A stretch of 39,711 bases of DNA from an uncultured Alphaproteobacteria bacterium (GCA_944391705.1 CALXUN010000016.1:1-39711), one strand, 5' to 3'. Counted from the first letter of the stretch, positions 8,351 to 17,420 are shown. The notes: generated by a model not told the origin, from the letters alone. Made by a program: numbers and translations.

Positions 8351-9433
8351 ATGGAAAAAGAAAGAATAGTCAGCCCGCACCAACAACCGGAAGATGAAAG
8401 GAGCAATATCAATGCGCCGGTTAACATCCGTCCGGAATCTTTGGATGATTTTGTCGGCCAGACGGCGGTCTGTCAGAATTTGAAAGTTTTTATCGAGGCA
8501 GCCAAACAGCGCCATGAAGCTTTAGACCACGTTCTGCTTTTCGGGCCTCCGGGCTTGGGCAAAACCACGCTGGCTTCCATTATTGCCAAAGAACTGGGCG
8601 TAGGCTTTCGCGCTACCTCGGCACCGATGATTACCAAATCAGGCGACCTGGCGGCGATTTTGACTAACCTTGAGCCAAATGACGTGTTGTTTATTGATGA
8701 AATCCACCGTCTTAATCCGGCCATTGAAGAAGTGCTGTATTCGGCGATGGAAGATTTCCAGCTTGATTTGATTATCGGCGAGGGGCCGTCGGCCCGTTCG
8801 GTACGGATAGATTTGCAGCCCTTTACCCTGGTGGGTGCCACCACGCGTTCGGGGTTGTTATCCACACCTTTGCGCGAACGTTTCGGTATTCCGTTAAGGT
8901 TGGATTTTTATAATCATGACGAATTAAAACAGATTGTGCTGCGCGGTGCGCGCCTGCTTGATATGCCGATATCCGAAACCGGCGCCATGGAAATTGCCAA
9001 ACGCTCCCGCGGCACACCGCGCGTGGCCGGGCGTCTGCTGCGCCGTGTGCGCGATTTTGGGGCGGTTTCCGGCGGCCACGAGATTGACAACAAAATCGCC
9101 GATACGGCTTTACGCCGCTTAGATGTTGACAATTACGGACTGGACGCTTTTGACCGTCGGTATTTGAAATGCATTGCCGTTAATTACGGCGGCGGTCCGG
9201 TCGGTGCCGATACTTTGGCGGCGGCTTTGTCGGAAGAACGCGACACCATTGAGGAAGTGATTGAGCCGTTTTTGTTAAAACTGGGCTTTATTCAGCGTAC
9301 CCCGCGCGGCCGTGTGATTTCGGATTTGGGTTGCAAATACATGGGGATTTCCCGTTCTAAAATCAAACGTGACGACCAACAGTTTGATTTGTTGGCAAAC
9401 ATAGAAAATGAAAGTAACGAAAATGACTTATGA
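8351..9433 (+). CDS. ruvB: Holliday junction branch migration ATPase RuvB
   Basis: 360 residues of the RuvB AAA+ helicase: [11 protein letters not shown] near residue 30, Walker [10 protein letters not shown], Walker [10 protein letters not shown], the arginine-finger region and sensor 2 ([17 protein letters not shown]), and a winged helix at the C-terminus ([13 protein letters not shown]). With RuvA it drives branch migration in recombinational repair. The start at 8351 sits three bases after the ruvA stop. Its last 26 bases overlap the first possible ATG of ybgC. Confidence 0.98.
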   Translation: MEKERIVSPHQQPEDERSNINAPVNIRPESLDDFVGQTAVCQNLKVFIEAAKQRHEALDHVLLFGPPGLGKTTLASIIAKELGVGFRATSAPMITKSGDLAAILTNLEPNDVLFIDEIHRLNPAIEEVLYSAMEDFQLDLIIGEGPSARSVRIDLQPFTLVGATTRSGLLSTPLRERFGIPLRLDFYNHDELKQIVLRGARLLDMPISETGAMEIAKRSRGTPRVAGRLLRRVRDFGAVSGGHEIDNKIADTALRRLDVDNYGLDAFDRRYLKCIAVNYGGGPVGADTLAAALSEERDTIEEVIEPFLLKLGFIQRTPRGRVISDLGCKYMGISRSKIKRDDQQFDLLANIENESNENDL

Positions 9434-9869
9434 CATTACCCCGCCGCTTGGCAAGATGTACGGTGATACGTTTGTATTTCCGGTGCGGATTTATTATGAA
9501 GATACCGATGCCGGCGGGATTGTGTATTACGCCAATTATTTAAAATTTGCCGAGCGAGCGCGTACCGAATTTTTACGCCATATCGGTGCGGCGCCGCAGC
9601 AAAATGCGCTTGAAGAAGAACGGTGCGGTTTTGTTGTCCGTCACTTGGAGATTGATTATCGGGCTTCGGCAAAGTTGGATGACTTTTTAACCGTCAGCTG
9701 CACATTAACCGAAGACAAAGGCGCCTCGGCGGTTATGCATCAGGAAATCTGCCGCGGTGATGAAGTTTTGGCTGTTGTTGATATTAAAGTTGTTTACGTC
9801 AGCCTGGCAAAAAAGCGTCCGATACGCATCCCTGAAGATATTCGCAGCAAGTTAAAAGGCCGGGCATAA
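9408..9869 (+). CDS. ybgC: YbgC-family acyl-CoA thioesterase
   Basis: 153 residues of the hot-dog fold with the family's catalytic stretch [19 protein letters not shown] (Asp in DTDAGG), then [11 protein letters not shown]. YbgC proteins hydrolyse short-chain acyl-CoA and usually stand first in the tol-pal cluster. Here no tol gene follows; a terminator and the GATACA cassette do. The ATG at 9408 overlaps ruvB by 26 bases; ATG 9423 is an equally possible start (MTYDITPP), since neither has a clear ribosome site. Confidence 0.92.
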   Translation: MKVTKMTYDITPPLGKMYGDTFVFPVRIYYEDTDAGGIVYYANYLKFAERARTEFLRHIGAAPQQNALEEERCGFVVRHLEIDYRASAKLDDFLTVSCTLTEDKGASAVMHQEICRGDEVLAVVDIKVVYVSLAKKRPIRIPEDIRSKLKGRA

Positions 9870-9883
9870 TTGCCGGTTTTTTT
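9860..9883 (+). terminator. Rho-independent terminator of ruvA-ruvB-ybgC
   Basis: CCGGGCA (9860-9866), loop TAAT and TGCCGG (871-876 of this line of sequence, i.e. 9871-9876) form a stem with one bulged G, followed by seven T. The ybgC stop codon lies in the loop. Confidence 0.65.
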
Positions 9884-9949
9884 GATACAATTTGATACAA
9901 AATGAACGTCAATTGAGCAAAAAGATACATCATGATACAAGACAAAAGC
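9884..9949 (+). repeat. phased GATACA box array A
   Basis: Four GATACAA/T boxes start at 9884, 9894, 9924 and 9934, all on the plus strand, then GACAAAAGC. Spacings are 10, 30 and 10 bases, close to whole helical turns. A matching array in the same orientation lies at 11341-11396, just after the two genes that follow. The array is 60 bases upstream of the next start codon. It could be operator sites, iterons or recombination sites. Confidence 0.75.
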
Positions 9950-10008
9950 TAAAGTACTATGATATATTCTAACCTGTATTAAACAATTTTTAAGGGAGAA
10001 TATATACG

Positions 10009-10323
10009 ATGGTTAACAGTATTAAAAATAACAAGAAAACGAGCGTTGCAACAAAAAAACAAAACAAATCAACTTGCACGCCAAAAAATATTATTAAAGA
10101 TTTTAGACGATTAAATTATATGACTCAAAGCGTAGAACCGGTTTATACAGGTATTAAAACAGTAGATAAAATGATAGACAGAGGGCTTAATACCGTGATA
10201 GACAGAGTTCCCAATGTTGCAATTAAATATGGATTAAAAGCGGCAAAATTTGCACCTAAAGCAGGAGCCTATGCAGCCAGAGCCAAAATAGCAAAAGATA
10301 TAAACTGTAAAAAAAAGAAATGA
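10009..10323 (+). CDS. small basic hypothetical protein
   Basis: 104 residues, strongly basic, with no signal peptide or membrane helix and no motif I recognise. Both ends are lysine-rich (KNNKKTSVATKKQNK near the start, INCKKKK at the end) with an alanine-rich helical stretch at about 70-92 (LKAAKFAPKAGAYAARAKIAK). A good ribosome site (AAGGGAG at about 9992) precedes the ATG. It stops seven bases before the membrane-protein gene, so the two are probably co-transcribed. The pair lies between the two GATACA arrays. A nucleic-acid-binding or peptide role would be a guess. Confidence 0.65.
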   Translation: MVNSIKNNKKTSVATKKQNKSTCTPKNIIKDFRRLNYMTQSVEPVYTGIKTVDKMIDRGLNTVIDRVPNVAIKYGLKAAKFAPKAGAYAARAKIAKDINCKKKK

Positions 10324-10330
10324 GGTTAAT

Positions 10331-11332
10331 ATGAAACGGCAAATCCTGATAAAAATTAGTAATTTTTTATTGGTTCTGGGATTTTTGGAAATTTTTTCCT
10401 TAATCGGAAATTATGTTCAAAATGACACTTTATCGGCTTTTATGCTGCCGGCAGAAATTTTTATGATAATTGCAGGATTTGCTGTTTTATTTAAAAAGCA
10501 ATTTGTTTTTGGAAAAAATTTTTCAAAAACATTTCCGGCTTTCAGCCTTTGGCTTAAAGCGGCCGGGGCAAGGTTTTGTTTTACACTGCCTAACATTGTT
10601 TTTGCCGGAAAATGCGATAATACGGTTGCCGGCGGAGATTCTTTCAAAACAACTTTGATATATGGTTACCAATTAACAGCAGACATATGGAAATATACCC
10701 TTTATGTGTTTGCATTTTTAATCGGCGTAAAATTCTTGTATCATGCTGCACGAAAAGCAATTATTGAAAAAGAAAAAATCAACATTGATTTCGGATATAT
10801 TTTTAACAAAGAGCGATTTACAAATAAAATCCAAAACTTATTGCTTTTTGGCGGTATCATGCAAATTGTTTCGCTGCCGGTTTATTATGGCGATGTTTGG
10901 TTTGGTGAAAATATTGTAACCGATACATTATACGCTTTGTTTTATCCTTGCCTGCTGTGGGGTACGCTGATTATTTTGTTTATGAAAAAAATGGTTTGTT
11001 TTGATAATTTGCATAAACGGTATCCGAAAATTTCCGTCGGGTTAAAGTGGATAGGTATATTGCCGTATTTAGGTTTACTGCTTTATCTGGCGTTTGTTGA
11101 AATGGGTTATGAACAAGCTGCACTTATTTATGAAAACACGGATAACCGTATTATAGACCGGGTCAGTATTTATGCAGTGTTTCTGCAAATTTTGACATAT
11201 ATGTTGTATGTTTTGGCCATTATAGCATTTTTATATAAATTTTACCATGAAAAACGATCACAGAAAAAAACTAAAAAAACGCCTTCTTTATGGGAAAATC
11301 TGATTGATTTGATAATGGCTCTCATACCTTAA
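10331..11332 (+). CDS. hypothetical multi-pass membrane protein with an internal duplication
   Basis: 333 residues with about seven or eight membrane helices and no recognised family. The halves look duplicated. Residues about 7-80 (NFLLVLGFLEIFSLIGNYV, then ML PAEIF, F-KKQFVF, P-FSLWLKAAG) align with about 167-243 (NLLLFGGIMQIVSLPVYYG, then FYPCLLW, MKKMVCF, PKISVGLKWIG). Each half ends with a helix pair and a basic tail (ARKAIIEKEK; YHEKRSQKKTKK). Duplicated four-helix units are common in transporters and channels, but no function can be assigned. Its AT content is higher than that of the flanking housekeeping genes. The partner is the small basic protein at 10009. Confidence 0.75.
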   Translation: MKRQILIKISNFLLVLGFLEIFSLIGNYVQNDTLSAFMLPAEIFMIIAGFAVLFKKQFVFGKNFSKTFPAFSLWLKAAGARFCFTLPNIVFAGKCDNTVAGGDSFKTTLIYGYQLTADIWKYTLYVFAFLIGVKFLYHAARKAIIEKEKINIDFGYIFNKERFTNKIQNLLLFGGIMQIVSLPVYYGDVWFGENIVTDTLYALFYPCLLWGTLIILFMKKMVCFDNLHKRYPKISVGLKWIGILPYLGLLLYLAFVEMGYEQAALIYENTDNRIIDRVSIYAVFLQILTYMLYVLAIIAFLYKFYHEKRSQKKTKKTPSLWENLIDLIMALIP

Positions 11333-11340
11333 ATCGTTTT

Positions 11341-11396
11341 GATACAAAGCGATACAAAAGTTGGCAACGTGATACATCACGATACAAGACAAAAGC
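11341..11396 (+). repeat. phased GATACA box array B
   Basis: GATACAA/T boxes start at 11341, 11351, 11371 and 11381, then GACAAAAGC, the same order and orientation as array A. Spacings are 10, 20 and 10 bases. The last 25 bases (from GATACATCA to AAAAGC) differ from array A by one base. It begins nine bases after the membrane-protein gene. Confidence 0.75.
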
Positions 11397-11500
11397 ATAT
11401 AAAGCATGTTAACCTTAGGCTCTTTAAGTCGTGCAGATGTTTCATCACCCCAGTTCCAAGCCTGTTTAAGCATCTTTTTTGCAATTTGTTTTTCAACCAT

Positions 11501-11534
11501 ATAAAAACCCCGCTCTTGTTAAAAAAGCGGGGTT
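11501..11534 (-). terminator. Rho-independent terminator of topA
   Basis: On the minus strand a 9-bp stem AACCCCGCT / AGCGGGGTT (11526-11534 and 11506-11514) is followed by TTTTTAT. It starts a few bases after the topA stop. Confidence 0.85.
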
Positions 11535-11539
11535 AAAAT

Positions 11540-13999
11540 TTACTTTTTGGCGGCAATTACTTTTAGTGCATCTTCCAAAGTTATGTCTTTGTCGCGCAAA
11601 TCTTTCGGCAGGGCATAATTGGTTTTGCCGCACTTTAAATACGGTCCGTAACGGCCGGCGCTCAAATAAATTTCATTGCCGTCTTTGGGGTTTTTGCCTA
11701 AAGACTTGGCTTCCGGTTTGGCTGTCGCGTTTTGTAAGAGTTCCGCCGCACGCTCGGCGGTAATATTGAAAATATTATCCGCTCCCGTTAATGAGCGTGA
11801 TTTTGTACCTTGCTTGATATACGGGCCGAATTTACCGATATTAATCTCAATGCCGTTGCCCAAATCTTTCGGCAAACTGATTAACACAACCGCTTGCTCA
11901 AAAGTCAACTCTTCGGGTTTAAGATTTTTCGGCAGCGCCATGCGTTTGGGTTTTTCGGTGGTAGCGGTGGCGTCTTCACCCCATTGTACATACCAACCGT
12001 AAGGACCTTTTTTCAAATAAACATTTAAGGTTTTGTATTCGCCCAATTTTTTATCTTCGGGTTTTTCCGGCTTTGGCGCATCAAGGCTTTGCGCTTCTTC
12101 GTCCTTAACGTCGGTTAAGGGTTTGGTGTATTTGCACTCCGGATAATTGGAACAGCCCAAAAAGGCGCCGAACTTTCCGAGCTTGACACTCAAATGCCCT
12201 TTGCCGCATTCCGGACACAACCTTGGGTCGGAGCCGTCGGCTTTCGGCGGGAAAAGATGGTATGACAAAACTTCATCAATTTTACTGATAACGTCTTTAA
12301 CCTGCAACGGCTGAACGGAATCAACATTCTTAATAAATTTTGCCCAAAAACCGGACAACAACTTTTTCCAGTCCATTTCGCCGGCGGAAACATCATCCAA
12401 AAATTCTTCCAACTGCGCGGTAAAATCATATTCCACATATTTTTTGAAATAATTTTCCAAAAAGACCGTTACAATCCGCCCGCGGTCTTCCGGGATAAAC
12501 CGCAGTTTTTCCACCCGGACATATTTGCGCTCCTGCAAAACGGCAATAATCGTGGCATAAGTGGAAGGACGGCCGATTCCAAGCTCTTCCAGTTTTTTAA
12601 CCAGACTTGCTTCGGTAAAGCGCGGCGGCGGCGTGGTGAAATGCTGTTCGGGCTTAATCTCGCCCTTGTCGACATTGTCGCCTTCGTTGACATTGGGCAA
12701 AATCCGGTTGTCATCGTCTTCTTCACTGTCGTCCTTGCTTTCTTGATATAATTTCAAGAAACCGTCAAAGGCGATAACTTGCCCGTTGGCGCGCAGCAAA
12801 ATCTGTTTGTCGGCGGATTCCGAATCAATCGTTACACGGTCCAAAACTGCCGGATTCATCTGGCAGGCAACCGTGCGCTTCCAAATAAGTTCATAAAGTT
12901 TGTGTGCGTCCGCATCAAGTTTGATTTCCATTTTCTTGGGCGTGTTCATCACATCGGACGGACGAATCGCCTCATGCGCTTCTTGTGCGTTTTTGGATTT
13001 TGTTTTATATTCTTTGGCAACTTTGGGCAGATAAGCTTCGCCGAAATATTTCAAAATTGCCTCACGGCAGGCGGCAACCGCCTCTTTGGAAAGGTTAACC
13101 GCATCAGTACGCATATAAGTAATATAACCGTCTTCATAAAGTTTTTGTGCCACCTGCATGGTTTTTTTGGCTGAAAAACGCAGTTTGCGTGCCGCTTCCT
13201 GCTGCAAGGTGGAAGTGGTGAAAGGCGGTGCCGGGTAACGGTTGGCTTTTTTGCGTTCCACTAAGGCAATATGAAAGTTTTGTGCCTCAATTTTGGCTTT
13301 GGCTTCAAGGGCTTTGGCCTCATTGTTAAGGTCAAATTTTTCCAGCTTTTTGCCGTCCAGATTAATAAGATGTGACGGAATGAGCGCTTTTTCGGAGGTC
13401 AGCAAATCAACATCAACCGTCCAGTATTCTTCCGGTTTGAATTTCTCAATTTCGGTTTCCCGGTCACAGATAAGCCGCAACGCCACCGACTGCACCCGTC
13501 CGGCAGATTTTGAACCCGGCAGCTTGCGCCACAAGACAGGTGATAAAGTAAAACCCACCAGATAGTCAAGTGCGCGCCGCGCCATATAGGCCGAAACCAG
13601 ATTATCATCTATCTGCCGCGGGGTTTTAATAGCTTCGGTCACGGCCGATTTGGTAATTTCATGGAAAACCACCCGCTCGATTTTTTTGCCGGCAATTTTT
13701 TTGCGTGCCGTCAATTCTTCCAAAATATGCCAGGCAATGGCTTCTCCTTCTCTATCCGGGTCGGAGGCCAGAATAATGGTGTCGCAGTCTTTTAAAGCGG
13801 CAATAATGTCATTTAAGCGTTTTTTGCCGCCGGGGCTTAATTCCCAGGTCATGTCAAAATCATGATCGGGATTGACCGAACCGTCTTTGCTCGGCAAATC
13901 ACGGATATGGCCGAAACTGGCAAGCACTTTATAATCACTGCCCAGATATTTGTTGATGGTTTTGGCTTTGGCCGGAGATTCTACGATAACTAATTTCAT
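11540..13999 (-). CDS. topA: DNA topoisomerase I
   Basis: 819 residues of type IA topoisomerase, which relaxes negative supercoils. The TOPRIM domain is at the N-terminus (MKLVIVESPAKAKTINKYLG) with acidic metal residues in DPDREGE (80-86). The catalytic tyrosine is Tyr295 in GYITYMRTD. After the gate domains the C-terminus has one four-cysteine zinc finger (CPECGKGHLSVK...CSNYPEC, about residue 595) and several degenerate repeats (KFGPYIKQG, RYGPYLKCG). Its ATG overlaps the dprA stop by one base (TGATG), so translation is probably coupled. Confidence 0.98.
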   Translation of the reverse strand: MKLVIVESPAKAKTINKYLGSDYKVLASFGHIRDLPSKDGSVNPDHDFDMTWELSPGGKKRLNDIIAALKDCDTIILASDPDREGEAIAWHILEELTARKKIAGKKIERVVFHEITKSAVTEAIKTPRQIDDNLVSAYMARRALDYLVGFTLSPVLWRKLPGSKSAGRVQSVALRLICDRETEIEKFKPEEYWTVDVDLLTSEKALIPSHLINLDGKKLEKFDLNNEAKALEAKAKIEAQNFHIALVERKKANRYPAPPFTTSTLQQEAARKLRFSAKKTMQVAQKLYEDGYITYMRTDAVNLSKEAVAACREAILKYFGEAYLPKVAKEYKTKSKNAQEAHEAIRPSDVMNTPKKMEIKLDADAHKLYELIWKRTVACQMNPAVLDRVTIDSESADKQILLRANGQVIAFDGFLKLYQESKDDSEEDDDNRILPNVNEGDNVDKGEIKPEQHFTTPPPRFTEASLVKKLEELGIGRPSTYATIIAVLQERKYVRVEKLRFIPEDRGRIVTVFLENYFKKYVEYDFTAQLEEFLDDVSAGEMDWKKLLSGFWAKFIKNVDSVQPLQVKDVISKIDEVLSYHLFPPKADGSDPRLCPECGKGHLSVKLGKFGAFLGCSNYPECKYTKPLTDVKDEEAQSLDAPKPEKPEDKKLGEYKTLNVYLKKGPYGWYVQWGEDATATTEKPKRMALPKNLKPEELTFEQAVVLISLPKDLGNGIEINIGKFGPYIKQGTKSRSLTGADNIFNITAERAAELLQNATAKPEAKSLGKNPKDGNEIYLSAGRYGPYLKCGKTNYALPKDLRDKDITLEDALKVIAAKK

Positions 14000-15138
14000 C
14001 AGTTTTTCCTGCTCTTTTTATCTTTCAAAATTAAAACACTGCCGTTTATGCGTTCAATAAGGCCTTCAAGTTCCAGTTCCGTAATCTGCATCATCGTTTG
14101 AACGGTATCCTGCCGGGCAAGCCGGATAAGCTCGTCTGTTTCAATCCCGCCGGCAGGAATTAAATCCGTGAGGGGATGCTCTGAAAAGGCCTTGTCCGTT
14201 TTAATCTGAAAGGGAATATTGTCGTTTTTTTGCCCTTTGTCAAGAGGGTTTGCAAACAAATCGCCTTTCGGGTAAGCCTTTATCTGGCGGTTTTGTGTGA
14301 AAGCCAGTGTGTTTAAAATATCTTCGGCGGATTCGGTTAAATATGCGCCGTCGCGAATAAGTTGATTGCAACCGGCAGAACGCCCCTCCAGCGGAGATCC
14401 GGGGACGGCAAAAATATCTTTGCCTTGTTCAAGCGCCATCCGGGCCGTAATCAGAGAACCCGAATTAAGCGATGCTTCCACCACCAGTGTTCCGGCACTT
14501 AAAGCCGAAACCAGCCGGTTGCGGCGCGGAAAATTAGAGGCTTGGGGCTGTGTGCCGGGAAGATACTCGGATATAACGGCACCCCGGGCGCAAATCTGTT
14601 CATATAACTCTTGATTTTCTAAAGGGTACACCACATCAACGCCGGTGCCTAAAACGGCAATGGTCGTGCCGTGTTCCTGTTTGGCGTAAAGTGCGCCTTT
14701 ATGCGCTGCCGAATCAATGCCGCGTGCCATACCGGAAACGACAATAACTTCATTTTCGGTTAAATCATAAGCAATCCTGGAAGCAATTTTGCGTCCGCTG
14801 ACTGAAGCATTGCGTGCGCCGACAATAGAAACCATGGCCGGATAATTTAAAATATCCGTCCGCCCTTTGACATATAAAACCGGCGGAGCGTCATTAAGTT
14901 GGTTAAAGTTTTGGGGATAATCTTTATCATCCCGGGCAATAATCCGGATATTGAGCCGCCGGGCTTTTTCCAGTTCATACTCGGCGTCTTTTCTTAAAAA
15001 CAAAGCCTGTTTTGCCGACAAAACTTTAAGACTTTCTTTGGCTGAACCGTATTTTGCAAGCAATTTGTAAAAACGAACCGGACCGATGCCGTCGGTATTA
15101 ATCAGTTGAATCCAGTCAATCAGTTCGCTTTCGTTCAC
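13999..15138 (-). CDS. dprA: DNA processing protein DprA
   Basis: 379 residues. DprA (Smf) binds incoming single-stranded DNA and loads RecA in natural transformation. The Rossmann-like domain carries VSIVGARNASVSG, VSGMARGIDSAAHKGAL, VLGTGVDVVYPLEN and FPRRNRLVSALS, all in the family order. The first 80 residues form a helical SAM-like domain, and the C-terminal 60 residues resemble the winged-helix DML1 domain. It lies between plsY (two-base gap) and topA (one-base overlap), a common alphaproteobacterial order. Competence itself is not shown by this gene alone. Confidence 0.96.
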   Translation of the reverse strand: MNESELIDWIQLINTDGIGPVRFYKLLAKYGSAKESLKVLSAKQALFLRKDAEYELEKARRLNIRIIARDDKDYPQNFNQLNDAPPVLYVKGRTDILNYPAMVSIVGARNASVSGRKIASRIAYDLTENEVIVVSGMARGIDSAAHKGALYAKQEHGTTIAVLGTGVDVVYPLENQELYEQICARGAVISEYLPGTQPQASNFPRRNRLVSALSAGTLVVEASLNSGSLITARMALEQGKDIFAVPGSPLEGRSAGCNQLIRDGAYLTESAEDILNTLAFTQNRQIKAYPKGDLFANPLDKGQKNDNIPFQIKTDKAFSEHPLTDLIPAGGIETDELIRLARQDTVQTMMQITELELEGLIERINGSVLILKDKKSRKN

Positions 15139-15140
15139 GG

Positions 15141-15797
15141 CTATTCTTTCTTTTCGGATTTTTTAAATTTTATTTTTGTTTCTTCGCCTTTTAACAGTCT
15201 GATGATGTTTGAGCGGTGTTTAAAAATAACCAAAGCAACGATAATTGTATAAAACAGCGTATAAACCTGAGGCAGCATAAAAAAGGAAAGAAAAGGAATG
15301 GAAACGGCCGCCGTTAAAGCTGATAACGAAGAATAACGGAAAATAAAAGCCATGGCAATCCAGATAAACAAGGCAATCAGGGCAATCGGCCAATAGGTAA
15401 CAAGTAACAGTCCGAATGCCGAAGACACACCTTTACCGCCTTTAAATTTAAGCCATACCGGAAACATGTGGCCGATAACGCCGCATGAACCGGCAATCAG
15501 ACAACCGATTAGGCTTGTGGTTGCCGGCCAGCTATAAATAAAGCATAATTCATTCGGCACGGTTTTAAGCGCAATAAATGCGGCAATAGCTGCCTTAAAA
15601 GCGTCCAGCAAAATGGTAACGAGTGCCAAAGACTTACTGCCGGTAACCCGCAAAACATTGGTGGCGCCGATGTTGCCCGAGCCTGATTTGCGAATGTCGC
15701 CGTACCCGGCAAGCTTGGAAAGCACCAAACCAAAAGGGATTGACCCTAAAATATAACCGCCCAGGGCGCACAAAACAAACATTGCGGTAAAACTCAT
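15141..15797 (-). CDS. plsY: glycerol-3-phosphate acyltransferase PlsY
   Basis: 218 residues, an inner-membrane enzyme that moves the acyl chain from acyl-phosphate to glycerol 3-phosphate, the first step of phospholipid synthesis. About five membrane helices are visible. The three family motifs are present: SGSGNIGATNVLR, GHMFPVWLKFKGGKGVSS and the third loop near HRSNIIRLLKGEE. A ribosome site GGAGG lies just before the ATG. It is first in the plsY-dprA-topA operon. Confidence 0.97.
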   Translation of the reverse strand: MSFTAMFVLCALGGYILGSIPFGLVLSKLAGYGDIRKSGSGNIGATNVLRVTGSKSLALVTILLDAFKAAIAAFIALKTVPNELCFIYSWPATTSLIGCLIAGSCGVIGHMFPVWLKFKGGKGVSSAFGLLLVTYWPIALIALFIWIAMAFIFRYSSLSALTAAVSIPFLSFFMLPQVYTLFYTIIVALVIFKHRSNIIRLLKGEETKIKFKKSEKKE

Positions 15798-15891
15798 CTC
15801 AACCTCCTGCCATTTTTATCATTACCGCAACTATAAACACAAACTTTCTTTAATTTCAACTTTTTTATAAAATATTCCAATATTCCGGATT

Positions 15892-16500
15892 TTAAATTTT
15901 CCAGACAATAATAATGTTGGCCTGAGTTCCGTCGCCAAAATTTGTGCAGGCGGTATAAATGTCATTTAAGGATAAATCTTTTAAGCATTTTTTTGTACTT
16001 GTGCAGGTTGCATCGCCGACAAGGTTGTTGGAAACGGTTATGGGAAGATTTCTTGATGATAAATAATCAATGTTGTGGCTGTTTTCCTTGGCAACCAGTA
16101 AAATGTTACGACATATCTCCAGGTTTTGATTTGAATGCTTGATTAATTCCGGCCGGAGTTCAACAAGAATGGTAGGCTCGGGCGTAAAACCGGTTCGGAT
16201 ATAAAGCTGTGTTTTAAAAATATCATATAAATAGTCATCATTACTTCTGGTCATTTCTGTCGGGATTTCACCCATTTTAATAAAAACAGGCGTTAAATTC
16301 AGACCTTGGGCGGTGGATTTGCTAAATGAACCATGGTAACGTGCCACGGCATTAAAAACGGTGTTTAATTGTTCAGCCTGCTTATTAAGCCGGTATTTCA
16401 TCATGGCCTTGGAATAACCGCTCATAGCACCGACGCTTAAAACACCGATGATGGCCAAAACACCAAGCATTTCTACCATCGACCGTCCTTTTTCATTCAT
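15892..16500 (-). CDS. type IV pilin-like / pseudopilin protein
   Basis: About 202 residues from the ATG at 16500, chosen because GGAG lies eight bases before it; an ATG at 16521 adds seven residues but lacks a site. The N-terminus is a class III signal (NEKG, cleavage, RSMVEMLGVLAIIGVLSVGA): glycine at -1, glutamate at +5, then a hydrophobic helix. The prepilin peptidase would cleave and methylate it. The rest has cysteine pairs near the end (ATCTSTKKC and YTACTNFG), typical of a disulfide-closed pilin head. No assembly genes lie nearby, so it may be a minor or orphan pilin. Confidence 0.85.
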   Translation of the reverse strand: MNEKGRSMVEMLGVLAIIGVLSVGAMSGYSKAMMKYRLNKQAEQLNTVFNAVARYHGSFSKSTAQGLNLTPVFIKMGEIPTEMTRSNDDYLYDIFKTQLYIRTGFTPEPTILVELRPELIKHSNQNLEICRNILLVAKENSHNIDYLSSRNLPITVSNNLVGDATCTSTKKCLKDLSLNDIYTACTNFGDGTQANIIIVWKI

Positions 16501-16556
16501 GTGATTTCTCCAAAATTGCAAAATAAATACGATTTGCGCGTCATTCTAAACCGTTT

Positions 16557-16582
16557 TTTTTTTTTGCAACTTTAAAGATTCT
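16557..16582. repeat. 26-bp dispersed repeat, copy 2
   Basis: Exact match to bases 1-26. It is followed by GCCTCAGACAGGC (16585-16597), a short hairpin with GCCT/AGGC arms. It lies between the divergent pilin and pyrH genes. Confidence 0.7.
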
Positions 16583-16637
16583 GGCCTCAGACAGGCTTTG
16601 TTTTTCTTATAAATTGTTAACCTCTTGTAAAAATGTG

Positions 16638-16665
16638 ATGACAAAAGAGTTAAAGTCAGTAATAT
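16638..16665 (+). promoter_or_regulatory. possible sigma-70-like promoter of the pyrH operon
   Basis: ATGACA at 16638 and TAATAT at 16660 with a 16-base spacer; TATAAA at 16663 is an alternative -10. It lies about 30 bases before the pyrH start, and no better candidate is visible. Confidence 0.4.
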
Positions 16666-16694
16666 AAACGCAGAAACAAAAAAGAGGAGTATGT

Positions 16695-17405
16695 ATGCAG
16701 CCTGTATATAAACGAATTTTGTTAAAACTTTCCGGTGAAGGTCTGATGGGTGATCGTGAATTCGGTATGTCGCCGGAAGTTATTGCCCGCCTGGCAGAAC
16801 AGATTAAACACGTTAGGCAGCTTGGTGTGGAGATTTGTATTGTTGTCGGCGGCGGCAATATTTTCCGCGGTGCCAAAGAAGCCTCCAAAGGCATGAACCG
16901 CAGCGTTGCCGATCAGGTCGGCATGCTGGCAACAATTATGAATGCGCTTTATTTGCAGGACGCTTTAGAAAAAATAGGCGTCGAGGTTCGGGTTATGTCA
17001 GGGTTAAACGTTCCGCAGGTGTGTGAACCTTATATGTACCGCAAAGCCCTAAACCACCTGGAAAAAGGGCGGGTGATTATTTTTGCTGCCGGAACCGGCA
17101 ATCCGTATTTTACGACGGATACCGGCGCGGCACTTCGTGCTTCTGAAATGCAGTGCGATGCTTTATTTAAATCAACCCAGGTTGACGGTGTTTATGATTC
17201 GGATCCCAGACAAAATACGAAAGCGCAAAGGTATGATATCATCAGTTATAATGAAGTGATTGAAAAAAGATTGAAAATTATGGATACGGCTGCAGTCGTT
17301 TTGGCAAAAGAAAGCAAAGTACCGATTATTGTTTTCAGCCAAAAGGGGGAGGATTCCTTAATTAAAGCCGTATGCGGCGAAGGTAAGTTTACAACAATTA
17401 AATAA
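16695..17405 (+). CDS. pyrH: UMP kinase
   Basis: 236 residues of the amino-acid-kinase fold that phosphorylates UMP to UDP. The glycine-rich ATP site KLSGEGLMG opens the protein, VVGGGNIFRG binds phosphate, and AAGTGNPYFTTDTGAALRA and DGVYDSDPR complete the family signature. Length is normal. It is first in the envelope operon and followed by frr 15 bases on. GAGGAG lies just before the ATG. Confidence 0.98.
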   Translation: MQPVYKRILLKLSGEGLMGDREFGMSPEVIARLAEQIKHVRQLGVEICIVVGGGNIFRGAKEASKGMNRSVADQVGMLATIMNALYLQDALEKIGVEVRVMSGLNVPQVCEPYMYRKALNHLEKGRVIIFAAGTGNPYFTTDTGAALRASEMQCDALFKSTQVDGVYDSDPRQNTKAQRYDIISYNEVIEKRLKIMDTAAVVLAKESKVPIIVFSQKGEDSLIKAVCGEGKFTTIK

Positions 17406-17420
17406 TTACAAGAGGTAACC

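Noticed and set aside
8857-8865. DnaA box TTATCCACA
   Set aside because: A single site inside the ruvB coding region, far from dnaA, with no cluster; best seen as chance.
11288-11500. 70-residue minus-strand frame crossing GATACA array B
   Set aside because: Its second half is only a translation of the repeat array, and no ribosome site was found; the first 30 residues could be a gene remnant but this is not supported.
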